64,000 nucleotides of DNA from contig CM059587.1 in assembly GCA_030407085.1 (NCBI GenBank), forward strand, positions 26,261,001 to 26,325,000. Direction: 5' to 3'. The notes beneath the pieces were generated by a model. The model ran no database searches and was not told the DNA's origin. It worked only from the letters and a program-made list of their open reading frames with translations. The stretch is from Trichopria drosophilae (Eukaryota; Arthropoda; Insecta; Hymenoptera; Diapriidae). Shown here one piece after another: positions 1 through 11,095 of this stretch (position 1 is its first letter; every line of letters begins with the position of its first letter). Made by a program: the position numbers and the translations under genes.

Positions 1-445
1 TATGTCAGTAATCTTTAAGTTAATAGGGAAACAATACTATTCTCTAGTTAAGTGTTTTACTGTTTCCATATTATTAAATTATTTATTATTTATTATTTAA
101 TACTATTTTGTACCGTATTTTGTCAGAAATATGTATTACATATTTTCTATAGGTTCATTTAAATAGCGCAAACGGTAGTTAGAAGTAACGTGATTTGGTG
201 CCCGAGCGCCGCGCTGGGAGGATCGGCGCGAAACGCCCCATATGTATTATATAATATTAATTTAATATTGTACAGTTTTCATAGAAAAATTTGTGATATT
301 ACTCGCGAGTTGCAAATACGAATTTATTTAATGACACTGTGTACATTTATTATATTCCTAGAATTTGATTACTGTTTACAAGTTTGTACTGGTTTCAGTT
401 TCAGTCATTGTTTTGCTCGCGCGTTGTTCAGGTTAGGTTAGGTTG

Positions 446-803
446 CACTGTAAAAAATGAAAATGAAATTTACAATGCAATAGTAATTTTCAATCATGAA
501 AATTTGGTAATAACACTACGTTGAGCGTTGAAATTTTACTGAAGTGAGGTTAGAGGTTTACCGCCGCATTGTAAATTTACGACGTCGAGCATAGGGAAAA
601 TGCTAGACTGTTGTACTTTTACTACGTCAAACGTAGGTAATTTTTCGAGCCTACGTTGGACGTGGTAATTTTACAAACGAGTAATATATTACAAGATTTA
701 GGGAAAGTTACTGTGTTCCACATAGTAAATTCACTGCGTTGAAAGTGGGTAATTTTCGAGCCCATTCTCAACTATAATTTTACACGATTTTTTTTTACAG
801 TGT
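446..803. mobile_element. MITE-like element with CACTGTAAAAAA ends
   Basis: The left end reads CACTGTAAAAAATG and the right end reads ATTTTTTTTACAGTG on the plus strand, so the termini are inverted repeats. Inside are several degenerate subrepeats of the type GGTAATTTTnCGAGCC. The flanks are GGTTAGGTTAGG on the left and the complementary CCTAACC run (826-847) on the right, so the inverted symmetry extends beyond the element. No reading frame for a transposase is present. The superfamily is unassigned and no clear target-site duplication was found. Confidence 0.5.
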
Positions 804-1017
804 AGATTTTTAGTTCGTAAAATAATAACCTAACCTAACCTAACCTATTTTGTAAAATAATATTTTATGCAAATAATATTTTGGCATGATATTTTGTCCA
901 ATAATATTTAGTGGTAGAATCAATTTTTCAAAATTGAAAATAGCGGATTTAGTATGGCGTACAATTGTTTTTAAAGACTTAAGTAAAGATCATAAAAACC
1001 ATTACTCGGGAGTTTTC

Positions 1018-1253
1018 TGGGTCGCTGGTTACGAATCCGATGTCAATTTTTCGAAATTCAAAATGGCGGACAAAATTGTAAAAATGTTAGATAAATTTGT
1101 GAAAAATTATATTCGGGGGTTTTCGGACACTACGATTGCGAATCTGACGTCAGTTTTTGTAAATCACGAATTTTTTACAATTTTGTTCGCCATATTGGAT
1201 CAGTCATTTTGAATTTCGAAAAACTGACATCAGATTCGGAATCAGCAACCCTG
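1018..1253. repeat. Palindromic copy of the AAAATGGCGGA dispersed repeat
   Basis: The left arm reads GGTTACGAATCCGATGTC, then AAATTCAAAATGGCGGAC, then AAAATTGTAAAAA. The right arm repeats this inverted, with CGCCATATTGGATC, CATTTTGAATTTCG and AGATTCGGAATCAGC. The same block occurs at about 3707-4045, 18586-19350, 21976-22145, 27480-27780, 41591-41703 and 54739-54802, so it is a dispersed family and not a gene. Confidence 0.7.
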
Positions 1254-1827
1254 GAAACATCCATGTTTACCGTACACTTTGAAATAATTAGTATATTTCC
1301 TGAAATGTGGGTCTCAAAGGGTTAAAAAACGAAACATGTTTAATTAATTAACCTTATTTCATTGCATATTATTTTGTCTCACATCTATGATCACGTACAT
1401 ATTTTTGATGTACTTGAATATTACCTATTGTAACACCTTTATCTTATTTACTGCACTGCATTTAATCATTGTTTTCTATGATACCGTGCAATTTTTTCCT
1501 AGTACATTGCTGTCACATGAAGATAAAGGATATTATCAATTGTTTTCTAGAAGTAAGTTTTCTAAGTTTACAAGAGGTATCCAGAAACTTTTCGCTCAAT
1601 GATAGAGTCATTTTAAGTACAATGACATTGCAAAAATAGTACAGCGAATAAGGAAATGGATTGTACTTGATAATTAAGTCTGTACATACGATTATGTTGA
1701 ACGATTTAAAGTCTGCTTTAAATATTGCGAAATGTTTTTTAAAATTTATTTTAAACGTAACGAAAATAATATACCTGAACATATATTGTAAAAATTTATA
1801 TAATAAAGTTATTTATGTCGCACATAC

Positions 1828-2993
1828 CTGAGACATAGGTCTGCCAATGGGCACAATAGAACAGAGTCATTGCACAAAAACATTGGAAAAACATCCATGT
1901 TGGATAATAGCCTAGTTGAACGGTAATACAAGCAGACAAAGCAACGAATACTGAAAAAAGAAATATTTATCTTTAATGATAAGAGTTTGAATACATTTGT
2001 TAACAGTTCAATGAGCTTGAATCTGACGTCATTTGAATAAAAGGATAATGTATACTTTTTTGATAGATATATTAATAAATATCTTCCCAATAGTTTTTTA
2101 ATAATAAGTCAAACATACAAATTAAGAGTTATAAATATTTTTAATTTTTACTTTTATAATTTAATAAATGTTGCTATTTACATTTGAGTAAATTTGAAAA
2201 TTTAATTTCTATTTTACTGCATGTTCAATTACAAATGAACTTTCAACAAAATTTCAAATATGTTTAAAATAATTAGCAAAGCACGTATGAATGTTATTGA
2301 ATACTATAAATATTTCTTAAGTTATCCTAAGCGATTATAGAATTGCATGAAATACTTTTAGTTATGTTGAACATTAATGTTGAAATAATAATTTATTAAG
2401 CTCATATTGCATTTAGTATTCCAATAATAAAACATGCCCAGGTATATATACTTCTTTGTATAACTATGAAAGTCATGGTATTACAAATTTGCAAGTACAT
2501 AATATACTGTTTAGTATTCACCTGTTGATATAGAATCACAACCATGATCGAAAAGTTCTCCTAAAGGGGTGGATGTTCCTGTGCGTCTCGCCTGCTTTCC
2601 ATCGATAGCATCGAGACTTTGATAAACGAATAATCCAAATGCACAAAGGAAGCACGACCACCGTGGTGGCTACAAATAAACAATCGGTAGATTTTGAATA
2701 GTTGGAGGATACTCGAAGTGCATGAATTTTGTTGTATGGGAAATGAGATTGCGTACCTCAGCCTTGGCATCTGGACTATAGCAAATAAGTACGAGTGTTG
2801 TAAGTATGTTGATGATAAGACCCACAATGGTTATGAGGTTTGGAGCCAACCAAATTGGTACTTTGTTGACGAGCCAGTTCCACCATGGCTGCAAGAAGCC
2901 GTCGAGGATACTAGCGTTAGAACAGCTGTATTTGTGTTCACTCAAACGTTTCAATTGTCCCGGAGACAAGAGTTTTTCTTTATAAATCTGCAT
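1828..2993 (-). CDS. CEPT1: Choline/ethanolamine phosphotransferase (CEPT1-like), first three coding exons, partial
   Basis: This enzyme family transfers phosphocholine or phosphoethanolamine from its CDP form to diacylglycerol, the last step of the Kennedy pathway, in ER or Golgi membranes. Three exons join in phase: 2757-2993 (79 codons from the ATG), 2522-2669 and 1828-1950. The 5' splice sites read GTACGC, GTGAAT and GTATGT. Residues 45-72 form a hydrophobic membrane segment. The full CDP-alcohol phosphotransferase signature is present: Asp102-Gly103, Ala106-Arg107, Gly116, Asp120 and Asp124, with spacing DGx2ARx8Gx3Dx3D. Exon 3 adds a second hydrophobic segment ending in HWQTYVS. About 169 residues of a roughly 400-residue family are seen, and exon 3 ends in phase 1. 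No downstream exon was found between 1 and 1827, so the gene runs off the left edge. Choline, ethanolamine or dual specificity cannot be told from this part. Confidence 0.92.
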
Positions 2994-3432
2994 GTCTAGA
3001 TCTTCCGGGACCTGCCGGAATCAGGGCCAAAACTGGCCACCTGTTCTTCGGAAAGAGTTCAGTTGAGAAATCACAGAACGGTAGTACAGGCCATGGTACA
3101 GGCTAGAAACGGTGAGGCGACAATTTTACCCCCACTCTGTATCATCTGTCATACTATATCACACTGTATATACATACACATATCAGCCAAAAGTTGCCGT
3201 GTGTGCATAAAACCACAGACTATTTAAGATAGTTGGTGGTGTTAGATGGCGAGTTGACGGGGAACCTGCAAATCGTAGTTCGGCACATCAGTCACCTGCG
3301 GCGCGCTCATCGCAATTGTCTATCCCTTTCTTTTTAATTGGAATGATCACTCATGCGTTCTCACTCTACATATACGGTTCCCCACGAGTATCCTCTGTGA
3401 GTTATGAGTAACGCATATATCCTCTGAAGACT
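2994..3432. promoter_or_regulatory. Upstream region of CEPT1 (5' UTR and promoter, inferred)
   Basis: This is the 440 bases just 5' of the CEPT1 start codon. They are more complex and GC-richer than the surroundings, with no long ORF and no repeat match. A GC-rich segment lies around 3285-3312. The position suggests the 5' UTR and promoter, but no TATA box or transcription start could be fixed. Confidence 0.35.
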
Positions 3433-4112
3433 TTAATCCATTCCGGCTGATGGTGGCTAATATATTAGCCACCGGAACCCAGTTGAAAATTTGAGTTTTG
3501 AAAGACAAAATAATACGTTTGCGTCCGTTTTTTTTTTAAAAACTAATGTAAGTAAGAGTTGAAGAAGTGCTTAACATTGCATGTAATATCTATTTAATAT
3601 TATGATTTATAAACAAATAAACAATTAAAAATCGTCATTTTTATAGAAAAAATGCAGTTGTTGGCAAATTTTTCATTGGACCGAGATGAAACTGGGTACT
3701 TACGGAGGTTTTGATGTTGATTACGAATCTGAACTCAGATTTCGAAAATTCAAAATGGCGGATTCAATATGGTCGACCAAAAATTTAAAAAATTACGTAA
3801 TTGAGATAAAACTGGAAACTAAGCTATTTTTGGGGTTGCTGATTACAAATCTGAACTCACAAGTCGGCCATATTGAATTAAGTTCAGATATTGAATAAGT
3901 TTAGATTCGTAATCAGCAAGCCTAAAAACCCACGAGTACCCAATTTCATCTGGGTCATGTAAATTTTGTCATTTTGGGCGGCCATTTTGAATCCGACATT
4001 TTGCATTTTTAAAATCTGAGTTCCGATTCGTAATCAGCGACCCCAAAAAACCCCTAGTACCCAGTTTCATGAAAAATAGTTCATCAGAAAAATGTGTGCC
4101 GGAAAGGGTTAA
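3433..4112. mobile_element. TTAA-bounded palindromic element
   Basis: The left end is TTAATCCATTCCGGC (TTAA at 3433) and the right end, read inverted, is TTAACCCTTTCCGGC (TTAA at 4109-4112), so the ends are imperfect inverted repeats. Inside are three blocks of the GATTACGAATC / AAAATGGCGGA family at about 3707-3795 (direct), 3862-3923 and 3978-4045 (both inverted). A perfect 22-bp palindrome lies at 3452-3473. TTAA target sites with CCCTTT ends are typical of piggyBac-type non-autonomous elements. No transposase is present. Confidence 0.55.
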
Positions 4113-4720
4113 GATCGATAAAGATGGTGAAAAAATTAGTAGTGGGAATCGATTTAAAGCATTTTTCCGAACATTTTCCCACTGGTCGTATGAGTGGAAG
4201 CGCTCGGTTAAGTTATGTATGAGTAATATAAGAACATATGTTATTTCTGATCAAAATGCGTTTTTCGTTAGAAAAATTGAGTGGAACGATAAATAAAAAC
4301 TCCGCAAGATAATTTTATACAGTTTATCATATTGTATTTTACAAATATGTTAAGATGATATTCTGAGATATAGACAAAGAAAATCAAATCTATATAAATG
4401 ACAATTTTTCATTGTAAAAGTTGCTAACTTTTCACAATGTATTGTAAATCATCTGAGTCTAGTTCATAATTTCATTTTAAATCAATAGATTACTTTTCGA
4501 CCGTTTTATATATAATATTGTTTAAATAATTTAGGTAACAGTCAATAGTTATTTTCAGTAAATATTAAAGACGGGAGAACAAGTTTAATTAAAATGAAAA
4601 AATATAGAATAACAAAAGAATTAAAAGAAGCGTGTATGTTTAAGGGTCAAGTGGAGGACAACAGATTTTACTATATAAACAAAATGAAATAAGGGTCTAA
4701 ATGGAGCAAAGAAATTTTTT

Positions 4721-4757
4721 AATTTGACGTTTCGACTCTGATTTAAGTCCTCGTCAG
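4721..4757 (-). other. Hammerhead-like half core, probably a remnant
   Basis: On the minus strand the sequence reads CTGACGA, then a possible stem II with GACT pairing AGTC, then GAAACGTC. This matches the 3' half of a hammerhead ribozyme core (CUGANGA, stem II, GAAA). I could not find the partner strand for stem III or a cleavage triplet nearby. Such motifs are known from Penelope-like retroelements. It is best read as a decayed copy. Confidence 0.35.
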
Positions 4758-4794
4758 AAAATATAGACAAAGCCGGCGCGATAAAATTAAAAAT

Positions 4795-6722
4795 TTTCAA
4801 AATTCGGGCTCTGTAAAGGCAATTCTATGCCCTAAAAATTTTTTTCTAGAAAATACCAAAGATACTAATTGAGAACTGACCGGGAATTTTCGGAAATAAA
4901 TAAAAATTACTTATTTCTGAAAATTCTCAGCCGGTTTTCAATTAATTTCTTTGCCATTTCCTCGGTAACCATCTTTAGTAATAGAACTGCCCTTGCACAG
5001 CCCGAATTTTGAAAAATTGATTCAGTAATTTTTTATTTACGGTTTTTAAGAAAAATTCATACCTTATCGGTCGAGAACTTTAAAACCTCCTTAAGGTGGA
5101 TAAAAATCACGTATTTCCGAAAATTCCCAATCAGTACTGAATTAATTTCTGTGGCATTTTCTAGGATACCGTCTACACTAATTAAAATTCCTATCTTATA
5201 CATTAGAACTCCCTTAAAAATATAACGAATGTCCACTACAGTAGTACTTCCCTTATTCTAATTTGTCCAGTCAGGCAAGATTGCGGCCTTCTTCCCTTAT
5301 TCTAATTTTCCCCTCTCCCCCACTACTTAGATTTGTAGTCTCACTTTTGTCTCTTTTTCTTTTGTTGCGCATGCGCCGTTAGTTGTATTTAGAAAATCCA
5401 CACGTCAACACGCATCAGTGGGGAGAACGCGTGAGGGGAAATATTAGAATAGGAGAAGAGTAAAAATTAGAATAAGGGAAGGAGTACTGTATATTAGTCA
5501 GTTAAGGTGGTTATAAAGTGCTCGACCGATAAAGTAGGAATTTATATTAAAAAACAAATTAAAACGGTCCGATTCGATTTTTAAACAATCGGTCTTTGTA
5601 AAGCCATAAAAAATCACTTATTTCCGAAAATTCTCGGTTAGTTCTTAATTAATTTATTGTGTATTGTCTAGGATATCATCTATAATTGTTAGAACTGCCT
5701 TTGCAGAACCCGAATTTTTACTATTTTTTCAGTTCTCTGTTATTTACGTTTTTTAGGGAATTTCCTACTTTACCGGCGGATCACTTTAGAACCCCCTTAA
5801 GAGTAAGAATTTGCATTAAAAACCGTAAATAAAAAATTACCGAATCGACTTTTCAAAATTCGGACTATGTAAGGGCAATTTTAATTACTATAGACAGTCT
5901 ACTAGAAAATTCCAAGGAAGTTAATTGAGATTTAGAACCCTTTAAGGGGGTTCTAAAGTCCTTGGCCAAAAAGGTAGGAGTTTTCACTAAAAATAGTAAA
6001 TAAAAAATGACTGAATCGATTTTTCAAAATTTGGACTTTGTAAGGGGAATTCTAAGGTTTATTAACGGTATCAGAAGTTTCCAAAGAAGTTAATTGAGAA
6101 CTGACTGACATAGTTTATTTTATATAAATTTTCGGAAATGAGTGATTTTTATTTATTTCCGAAAATTCCCAGTCAGTTCTCAATTAATGTCTGATATTTT
6201 CTAGAAAACCGTGTATAGTACTTTTTTGGTAAAATAATTAAAATTTACAGAGCCCGAATTTTGAAAATTTGATTCAGTCATTTTTAATTTACTTTTATCA
6301 GTGAAACATTCTACCTTACCGGCGCACCACCTTAAAACCCCCTTAAGAGAGTTCTAAAGTACTTGGTCGATAAAGTAGGAATTTTTACTAAAATCCGTAA
6401 ATTAAAAATGACGGATTCGATTTTTCAAAATTCGGACTCAGTAAGGGCAATTTCAATTACTTTAAATGGTATCTTAGAAAATACCAACAAAATTAATTCA
6501 GACCTGACGAGAATTTTCGGAAATAAATAAAAATCACTTATCTCCGAAAATTCTCAGGCAGTTCTCAATTAATATCTTTGACATTTTCTAGGAAACTGCT
6601 TATTGTGCTTCGAATTGCCCTTACAGAGTCCGAATTTAAAAAAATGTTACCGAGACATCTTTAATTTACGTATTTTAGTGAAATTTCCTACCTTACCGAC
6701 GGAACACTTTAGAACCCCTTAT
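4795..6722. repeat. Array of joined TTAA palindromes
   Basis: At least four foldback units of about 300-405 bp lie end to end. Each half carries TTCTAAAGTnCTnGnCCGATA, GATTCGATTTTTCAAAATTC, a GGGCAATT segment and AATTTTCGGAAATAAATAAA. The second half is the same in reverse. Joints read CCTTAAGG or CCCTTAAG near 5091-5094, 5797-5800, 5942-5945 and 6343-6346. The clearest units are 5502-5800, 5942-6346 and 6343-6722. A separate mariner-like MITE interrupts the array at 5237-5491. No gene lies in this stretch. Confidence 0.65.
5237..5491. mobile_element. TA-flanked MITE (Tc1/mariner-like) nested in the palindrome array
   Basis: The ends read TA-CAGTAGTACTTCCCTTATT on the left and, inverted, TA-CAGTACTCCTTCCCTTATT on the right, so the terminal repeats exceed 20 bp and sit on TA. 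TA target duplication and CAGT ends fit Tc1/mariner. The core of about 250 bp has no transposase frame. The element is younger than the array it interrupts. Confidence 0.6.
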
Positions 6723-6725
6723 ACA

Positions 6726-8399
6726 AGTCATAAGGAACACTAAATTACACCAATCAGAATGTGTCCATAAAATTTCGTCTGAAATGTTCGCTTCGTGTGA
6801 TTGTTCCCTTATTCCTCTGCTCTTCAACGACGAGACTACGAGAGATTCGCACAATCGCACTTTCAGTCTTCACTTGAAAAGCGCCCAGATTGCCCGTACA
6901 CAAATTTACAAACAAACAAGTGTTGAATCCGGAAATGCATACGTACATAGTTTACAGACATATGCATACTGTTGTTTACACAGCTTGCCATAGTTCTTGC
7001 AGATCGTAAGATCGGTTTATAGTCTAAATTATGGTTAAATCAGGATTTTCGCAAACAGGGTACAGGATCAAGGGAAACAGACAACACAGAAATACCCTGT
7101 ACTAAATGTTGAAAAAATAAGACCGTCAGGTCGGACAAAAATATGTAACGCAACAAAAGGAAACAAAAACAATTTGCATTTCTACTTGGAGGATCTGTCA
7201 ATAATATACATTTCTTGATAAACTCCATCGTCGAAAAGGTATGTCCTATTTTAATTATTGTTTTAGTAGTAACAATTTTTTTAACTATCTAGACTTGCCA
7301 GATTTAAGAGAGCAATTCTGAAATAAAAGAACAAATTTTAGGTTAATTTTCATTGTTGGATTATTGAGAAACTCAGTAGCAAAGTTGTATATAAAAAAAC
7401 TTGATCTTTAATTTCATTGTCGTACTAATACTAAAATAGTTCAAAATAAAATATACCTTTACTTATTTATATTGTTTTGGTGTCCCAGTAAAAATCGATT
7501 TAAATACTTTGAAATAAAAGTATTATTTATAATTGTACTATCGTCTGAATGACATTTTTTAAAACTTCTCCAATCTTATTGCATTCTGAATTATTCTGAA
7601 TCTATATATATTTATTGAACATTTATTTCTTGAATATGTCTGAATTCATAACAAATTTCATTCACTTTGAATTGATTTGAATACTTTGCAATTTATTCAA
7701 GTCCAAAATATATATAATTGTTGTTTCTACAATTGGAAGTAATTAACAAATTAGCAATATTACAATAAAAAATGAAATGTGTATAGGTTACTTTGAAAAA
7801 TTTATTCAAATAACAAAGTACAAAAATTTGTTATGATGATTAAATTTGTAGTTAATATTTGTATTATGTCATTTGTTTTCAACAACAGATATATGTAATA
7901 GTAAAGGAATTTTTTATTGAAAAACCTGTTTAAAGAAATAATAAACATTGCACAACAAAATAAAATTTCAACAAATTTTGTGAAATATTTTGAGGCTAAT
8001 GATTTCCCATCATACAGCTGTGGCTTTATACTAAATCATATAACACTAATATAGATTTTTCGATATAAGGTTTTAAAATCTTACGGCTGTGTGTCGAACA
8101 TTATTTTTCGTTACTGAAAGCTGTCAAAATTCGATTTCACAGACTGCAAATGTCCGTATGGATTACGTTTTTGACAGCGCACATTCATGTTTCATGTGAT
8201 CCGTCAATTTCATTTTACCGACTAAAAGTAAGACGTAAAATCAGATTTTATGGCTATAATACAGAAAAATTATCGTAATGAACAATGGTAGATAAAGTTC
8301 CAGGTTATTTAAATGATTTTTTTCTATCATAAAAATATCAAAAACAATCTTACGTTTTTCTCAATATTCACACAAGTATAAATTTATACAACTTTATCT
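6726..8399. other. Intergenic, no gene seen
   Basis: No conserved domain, splice-linked exon or clear repeat was recognised. Small open frames around 6754-7228 on both strands overlap each other and have no family resemblance. From 7240 onward the sequence is AT-rich and low in complexity. Confidence 0.5.
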
Positions 8400-8696
8400 T
8401 TAAGGGCCGATGAGCAATCTAAAGCTGAAAAAAAAAGTCGAGAAACTTTGCGTCATGAATATTCAATTTTTAGATTCTTTTATCAAAATTTCTGTACAAA
8501 AAATTACCTGCAAAGGCTACAGAGTGAAGTAAAATAATCAAGATTTGTTGATTGTAAATAGCTATATTTTTACCTGGTAGCCCTTCTGATCAGGAACCTA
8601 TTTCTGTAAAGAAATACTGAAAAAAAAGGTCTAAAACGTCATATGGTGCAGTTTCGTTTCTTTTTTGACAGCCCCGGGATGCTCGAGGGCCCTTAA
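8400..8696. mobile_element. TTAA-bounded element, abutting the next one
   Basis: The left end is TTAAGGGCCGATGAGC and the right end, inverted, is TTAAGGGCCCTCGAGCATCC, so the ends are imperfect inverted repeats on TTAA. The right-hand TTAA (8693-8696) is also the left-hand TTAA of the following element. There is no coding frame. Confidence 0.5.
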
Positions 8697-8896
8697 CCCT
8701 TTCACTGTGGACTACATGTATACACGTAGTAGCCTAAGTGAGCTCTCATTGTGGACTGCGTGTATACACGTAGTTATAAAAGATTTAATGAACAGAGAAT
8801 AAATGAACAGCTATATACCGGCGTTATGTTTTATTCTCTGTTCATTAAATCTTTTATAACTATGTGTATACACGTAGTCCACAGTGAAAGGGTTAA
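8693..8896. mobile_element. Short TTAA MITE with CCCTTTCACTGTGG ends
   Basis: The terminal inverted repeats read TTAACCCTTTCACTGTGGAC on the left and the same inverted on the right (TTAA at 8893-8896), continuing into TGTATACACGTAGT. A second copy of the TGTATACACGTAGT block lies just inside the left end. The centre is itself an inverted repeat around ATTTAATGAACAGAGAATAA. TTAA plus CCCTTT ends fits a non-autonomous piggyBac-type element of about 200 bp. Confidence 0.75.
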
Positions 8897-9000
8897 TATT
8901 TATTTATTTATTGAGATTAACGGCACAGATGTTCCTTTTACAATGTACCTCGTAACACTAAATCTGTACAATTTATAAAGATAACAAAAAATAACGAAAA
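8897..9000 (-). mobile_element. 3' tail of a 5'-truncated non-LTR retrotransposon
   Basis: On the minus strand a unique stretch ends in CTGTGCCGTTAATCTC followed by AATAAATAAATAAATA. A short unique tail closed by a tetranucleotide repeat is typical of the 3' end of insect non-LTR retrotransposons. Only about 100 bp remain and no protein is coded. Confidence 0.4.
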
Positions 9001-9028
9001 TATGAATTACAAAAGTCAACGACTAATT

Positions 9029-9961
9029 TTAAGGTGGTTAGACCCCAGAATATCATATGTTGAAGAGAAATATTTAATAACGTTTCCAAGAATTTAATTT
9101 TCATTTTTAATAATATTGTTGAAAAGTGAAAGCATTATTCTTCTTGAAAAAAAAATTGAAATGTGCAAAAATAATTTGTTAAGCCACTTTTATAATGATT
9201 TAAATTTTTTCTTCTCCGCTGTTAAGAATTTTTTAAAAATGAACGGATTTTAACGAATGATGACTTATGTGTTCGAGAAAAAGATTCTCTACAACTTTAC
9301 CGTAGGTATTTTGAAATTTCTGAAATCAACGATGAATTATCTCTATTTATTTTAAAAAAGAACTGCTACTTTTAACGAATTTTGAGTAATTTTCGTGATC
9401 AGACGAAGAATCTTTAAAAAATTATGCGGTCATTCGTTAAAATCCGTTCATTTTAAAAAAATTCTTAACAGCGTAGAAGAAAAAATTTGAATCAATTACA
9501 AAAGTATGTGTATTATTGTACATACAATACCATCCGAAAGAATCACAGCCTCAAGATTGAAGAGACTAAACAACGCTGATCTTACAACACGATTTACGAC
9601 CATTTAAGTAACTTCTAAAAATCGAAAATGACAAACATTAATAGTAATAGTAATTATATAACGTATTGATAATTAAACGGTACCAAACATTGGGAAAGTA
9701 CCTACACGTTACTGTCTTCTAATTGTTATTAAATATTTACTTATTGTCAATGCAGACAGATTGTAAATAAACCAGGAATAAATAAAAAAAAAAAATTACA
9801 AAAGTGGATTAACAAATTATTTTTGCATATTTCAATTTTTTTTCAAGAAGAATAATGCTTTCACTTTTCAACAATATTATTAATAATGAAAATTAAAGTC
9901 GTCGAAATGTTATTAAACATTTGTCGTCAATATATGATATTCTGGGGTCTAACTACCTTAA
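9029..9961. mobile_element. TTAA-bounded foldback with a nested retroposed insert
   Basis: The left end is TTAAGGTGGTTAGACCCCAG and the right end, inverted, is TTAAGGTAGTTAGACCCCAG (TTAA at 9958-9961). The arms match over more than 250 bp, including AACGGATTTTAACGAATGA and CAATATTATT. The right arm is split by the insert at 9506-9793. No transposase is present. Confidence 0.7.
9506..9793 (+). mobile_element. Retroposed insert with poly(A) and target-site duplication
   Basis: AATTACAAAAGT occurs at 9494-9505 and again at 9794-9805, flanking an insert absent from the opposite arm of the foldback. The insert ends in GTAAATAAACCAGG, AATAAATA and an A-run, in sense on the plus strand. A 12-bp duplication plus poly(A) marks target-primed reverse transcription, by a LINE tail, a SINE or a processed transcript. 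No ORF or tRNA-like head was recognised. Confidence 0.65.
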
Positions 9962-11095
9962 GACTAAAGCTAATTAAACAGAAAAAAAAATATAAAAAGA
10001 AATTAATTTGAACTCTTTGATTAAGACTTGTTCGATATCAAATTGCTGATTCTTAGAACCTATTAAGGACTAGATTAATTGCATAAAAAATAGTCCATAA
10101 CGGTTGTAAAAATTTCAAATTATTGAAACATGGCAAATATTAAATTGAATAATGAACTTTAGATTTCAATATGTGCTTTTGAAACTTTATTGTTATGTCG
10201 AAATCAATTACAAATGCTTACAGTCATTTTATATAAATAACTATTAGATTCTATGATTGATTTTTAATTTATTCTTGGTCTTCTAATTAGATCAGCGAAA
10301 CTTAGTGTTGCGAACTTGAAATTATTGTAAATATAAAAATAAATTTTATTCTCTGTGTCAATGCAGAGTTACATATAATAATATAAAGGAATAAAAGTAA
10401 ACAGCAAGAAAAAAGTCTTATTCGCAGGGCAAAGCCCAAACGTGAAAGAGTTTGAAGTACTGTGATACACTACCTCAAAGGTACAAGAAATTTAAAACGT
10501 CTACGAAATATTTGTTAATTACTTACAAGCAATACTAGGTGTAGGTTTTCTGCAGTTTCCCTACAACATTGCATACCAAATGGGGTACCAATGTATAAAT
10601 CGGCCGCAGCTGTGTGAAGTGGCAAAGTTCGAATAATTTGAAAACTCGAATTTAAATTCGTTTTTGTAATTGGTAAAATTCAGGTAACCATACTTTGATT
10701 ATTTTAAAGAAAGAAATGAATATTTGCGTTCCTTGACAAAGGGTCAAATCAATGTTTGACGTTCGCCAAGAAATCAGAACTGAATTTATCATCTGACATG
10801 TGAGGATCTCAGGGACTACTTGAATAAGTTATCGAAACGTTGATCGAGCGAATATTCTAAGCAGGTATTGGATGTTCAACGTCATTGGTCGAGGAGTGTT
10901 GAAGGAAGGCTTGATATTTAGGTGTTGGAATAATTTTGTGGTGTTCTTTGGGTTTATTGTATTTTACATATTCTTATACTTTCCTCGATCAACGTCATGT
11001 ATACGTTAATTTCAGAGTTTGAGAATTCGAAATTTGCCACTTCATCTTACTTAAATAAATTTTCATACAAATTTAATTTGTGCGTTTTATTGATT
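9962..11095. other. Intergenic, weak inverted repeats only
   Basis: No gene was recognised. A weak inverted pair occurs at about 10614-10650 (GAAGTGGCAAAGTTCGAA) and 11018-11046 (TTCGAAATTTGCCACTTC). The stretch around 10740-10870 contains TCGAAACGTTGATCG and may be a degraded Penelope-like or other element, but I could not fold a complete motif there. Confidence 0.4.

Larger units (their letters stand above)
1..1827. other. Gene-poor left edge, CEPT1 intron and repeats
   Basis: No coding exon was found here. The next CEPT1 exons must lie beyond the window's left edge, so on the minus strand this is probably intron. The stretch holds a GC-rich patch (about 195-238), a CACTGT-ended element (446-803) flanked by GGTTA runs, and a palindromic copy of the AAAATGGCGGA repeat (1018-1253). 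A lone TTAA-type end lies near 1309-1325, reading AAAGGGTTAA. The short open frames are low-complexity and look random. Confidence 0.6.

Noticed and set aside
826..847. Telomeric repeat array
   Set aside because: Only three or four GGTTA-type units at two places, arranged as inverted flanks of an element. Too short and interstitial to be a telomere.
1513..1782. Minus-strand open frame as the next CEPT1 exon
   Set aside because: Its sequence lacks the expected membrane-protein features following the HWQTYVS segment and it has no fitting acceptor.
4795..6722. CRISPR-like array, because short blocks recur
   Set aside because: The repeats are palindromic units of about 300-400 bp with no uniform spacers, and the genome is eukaryotic.
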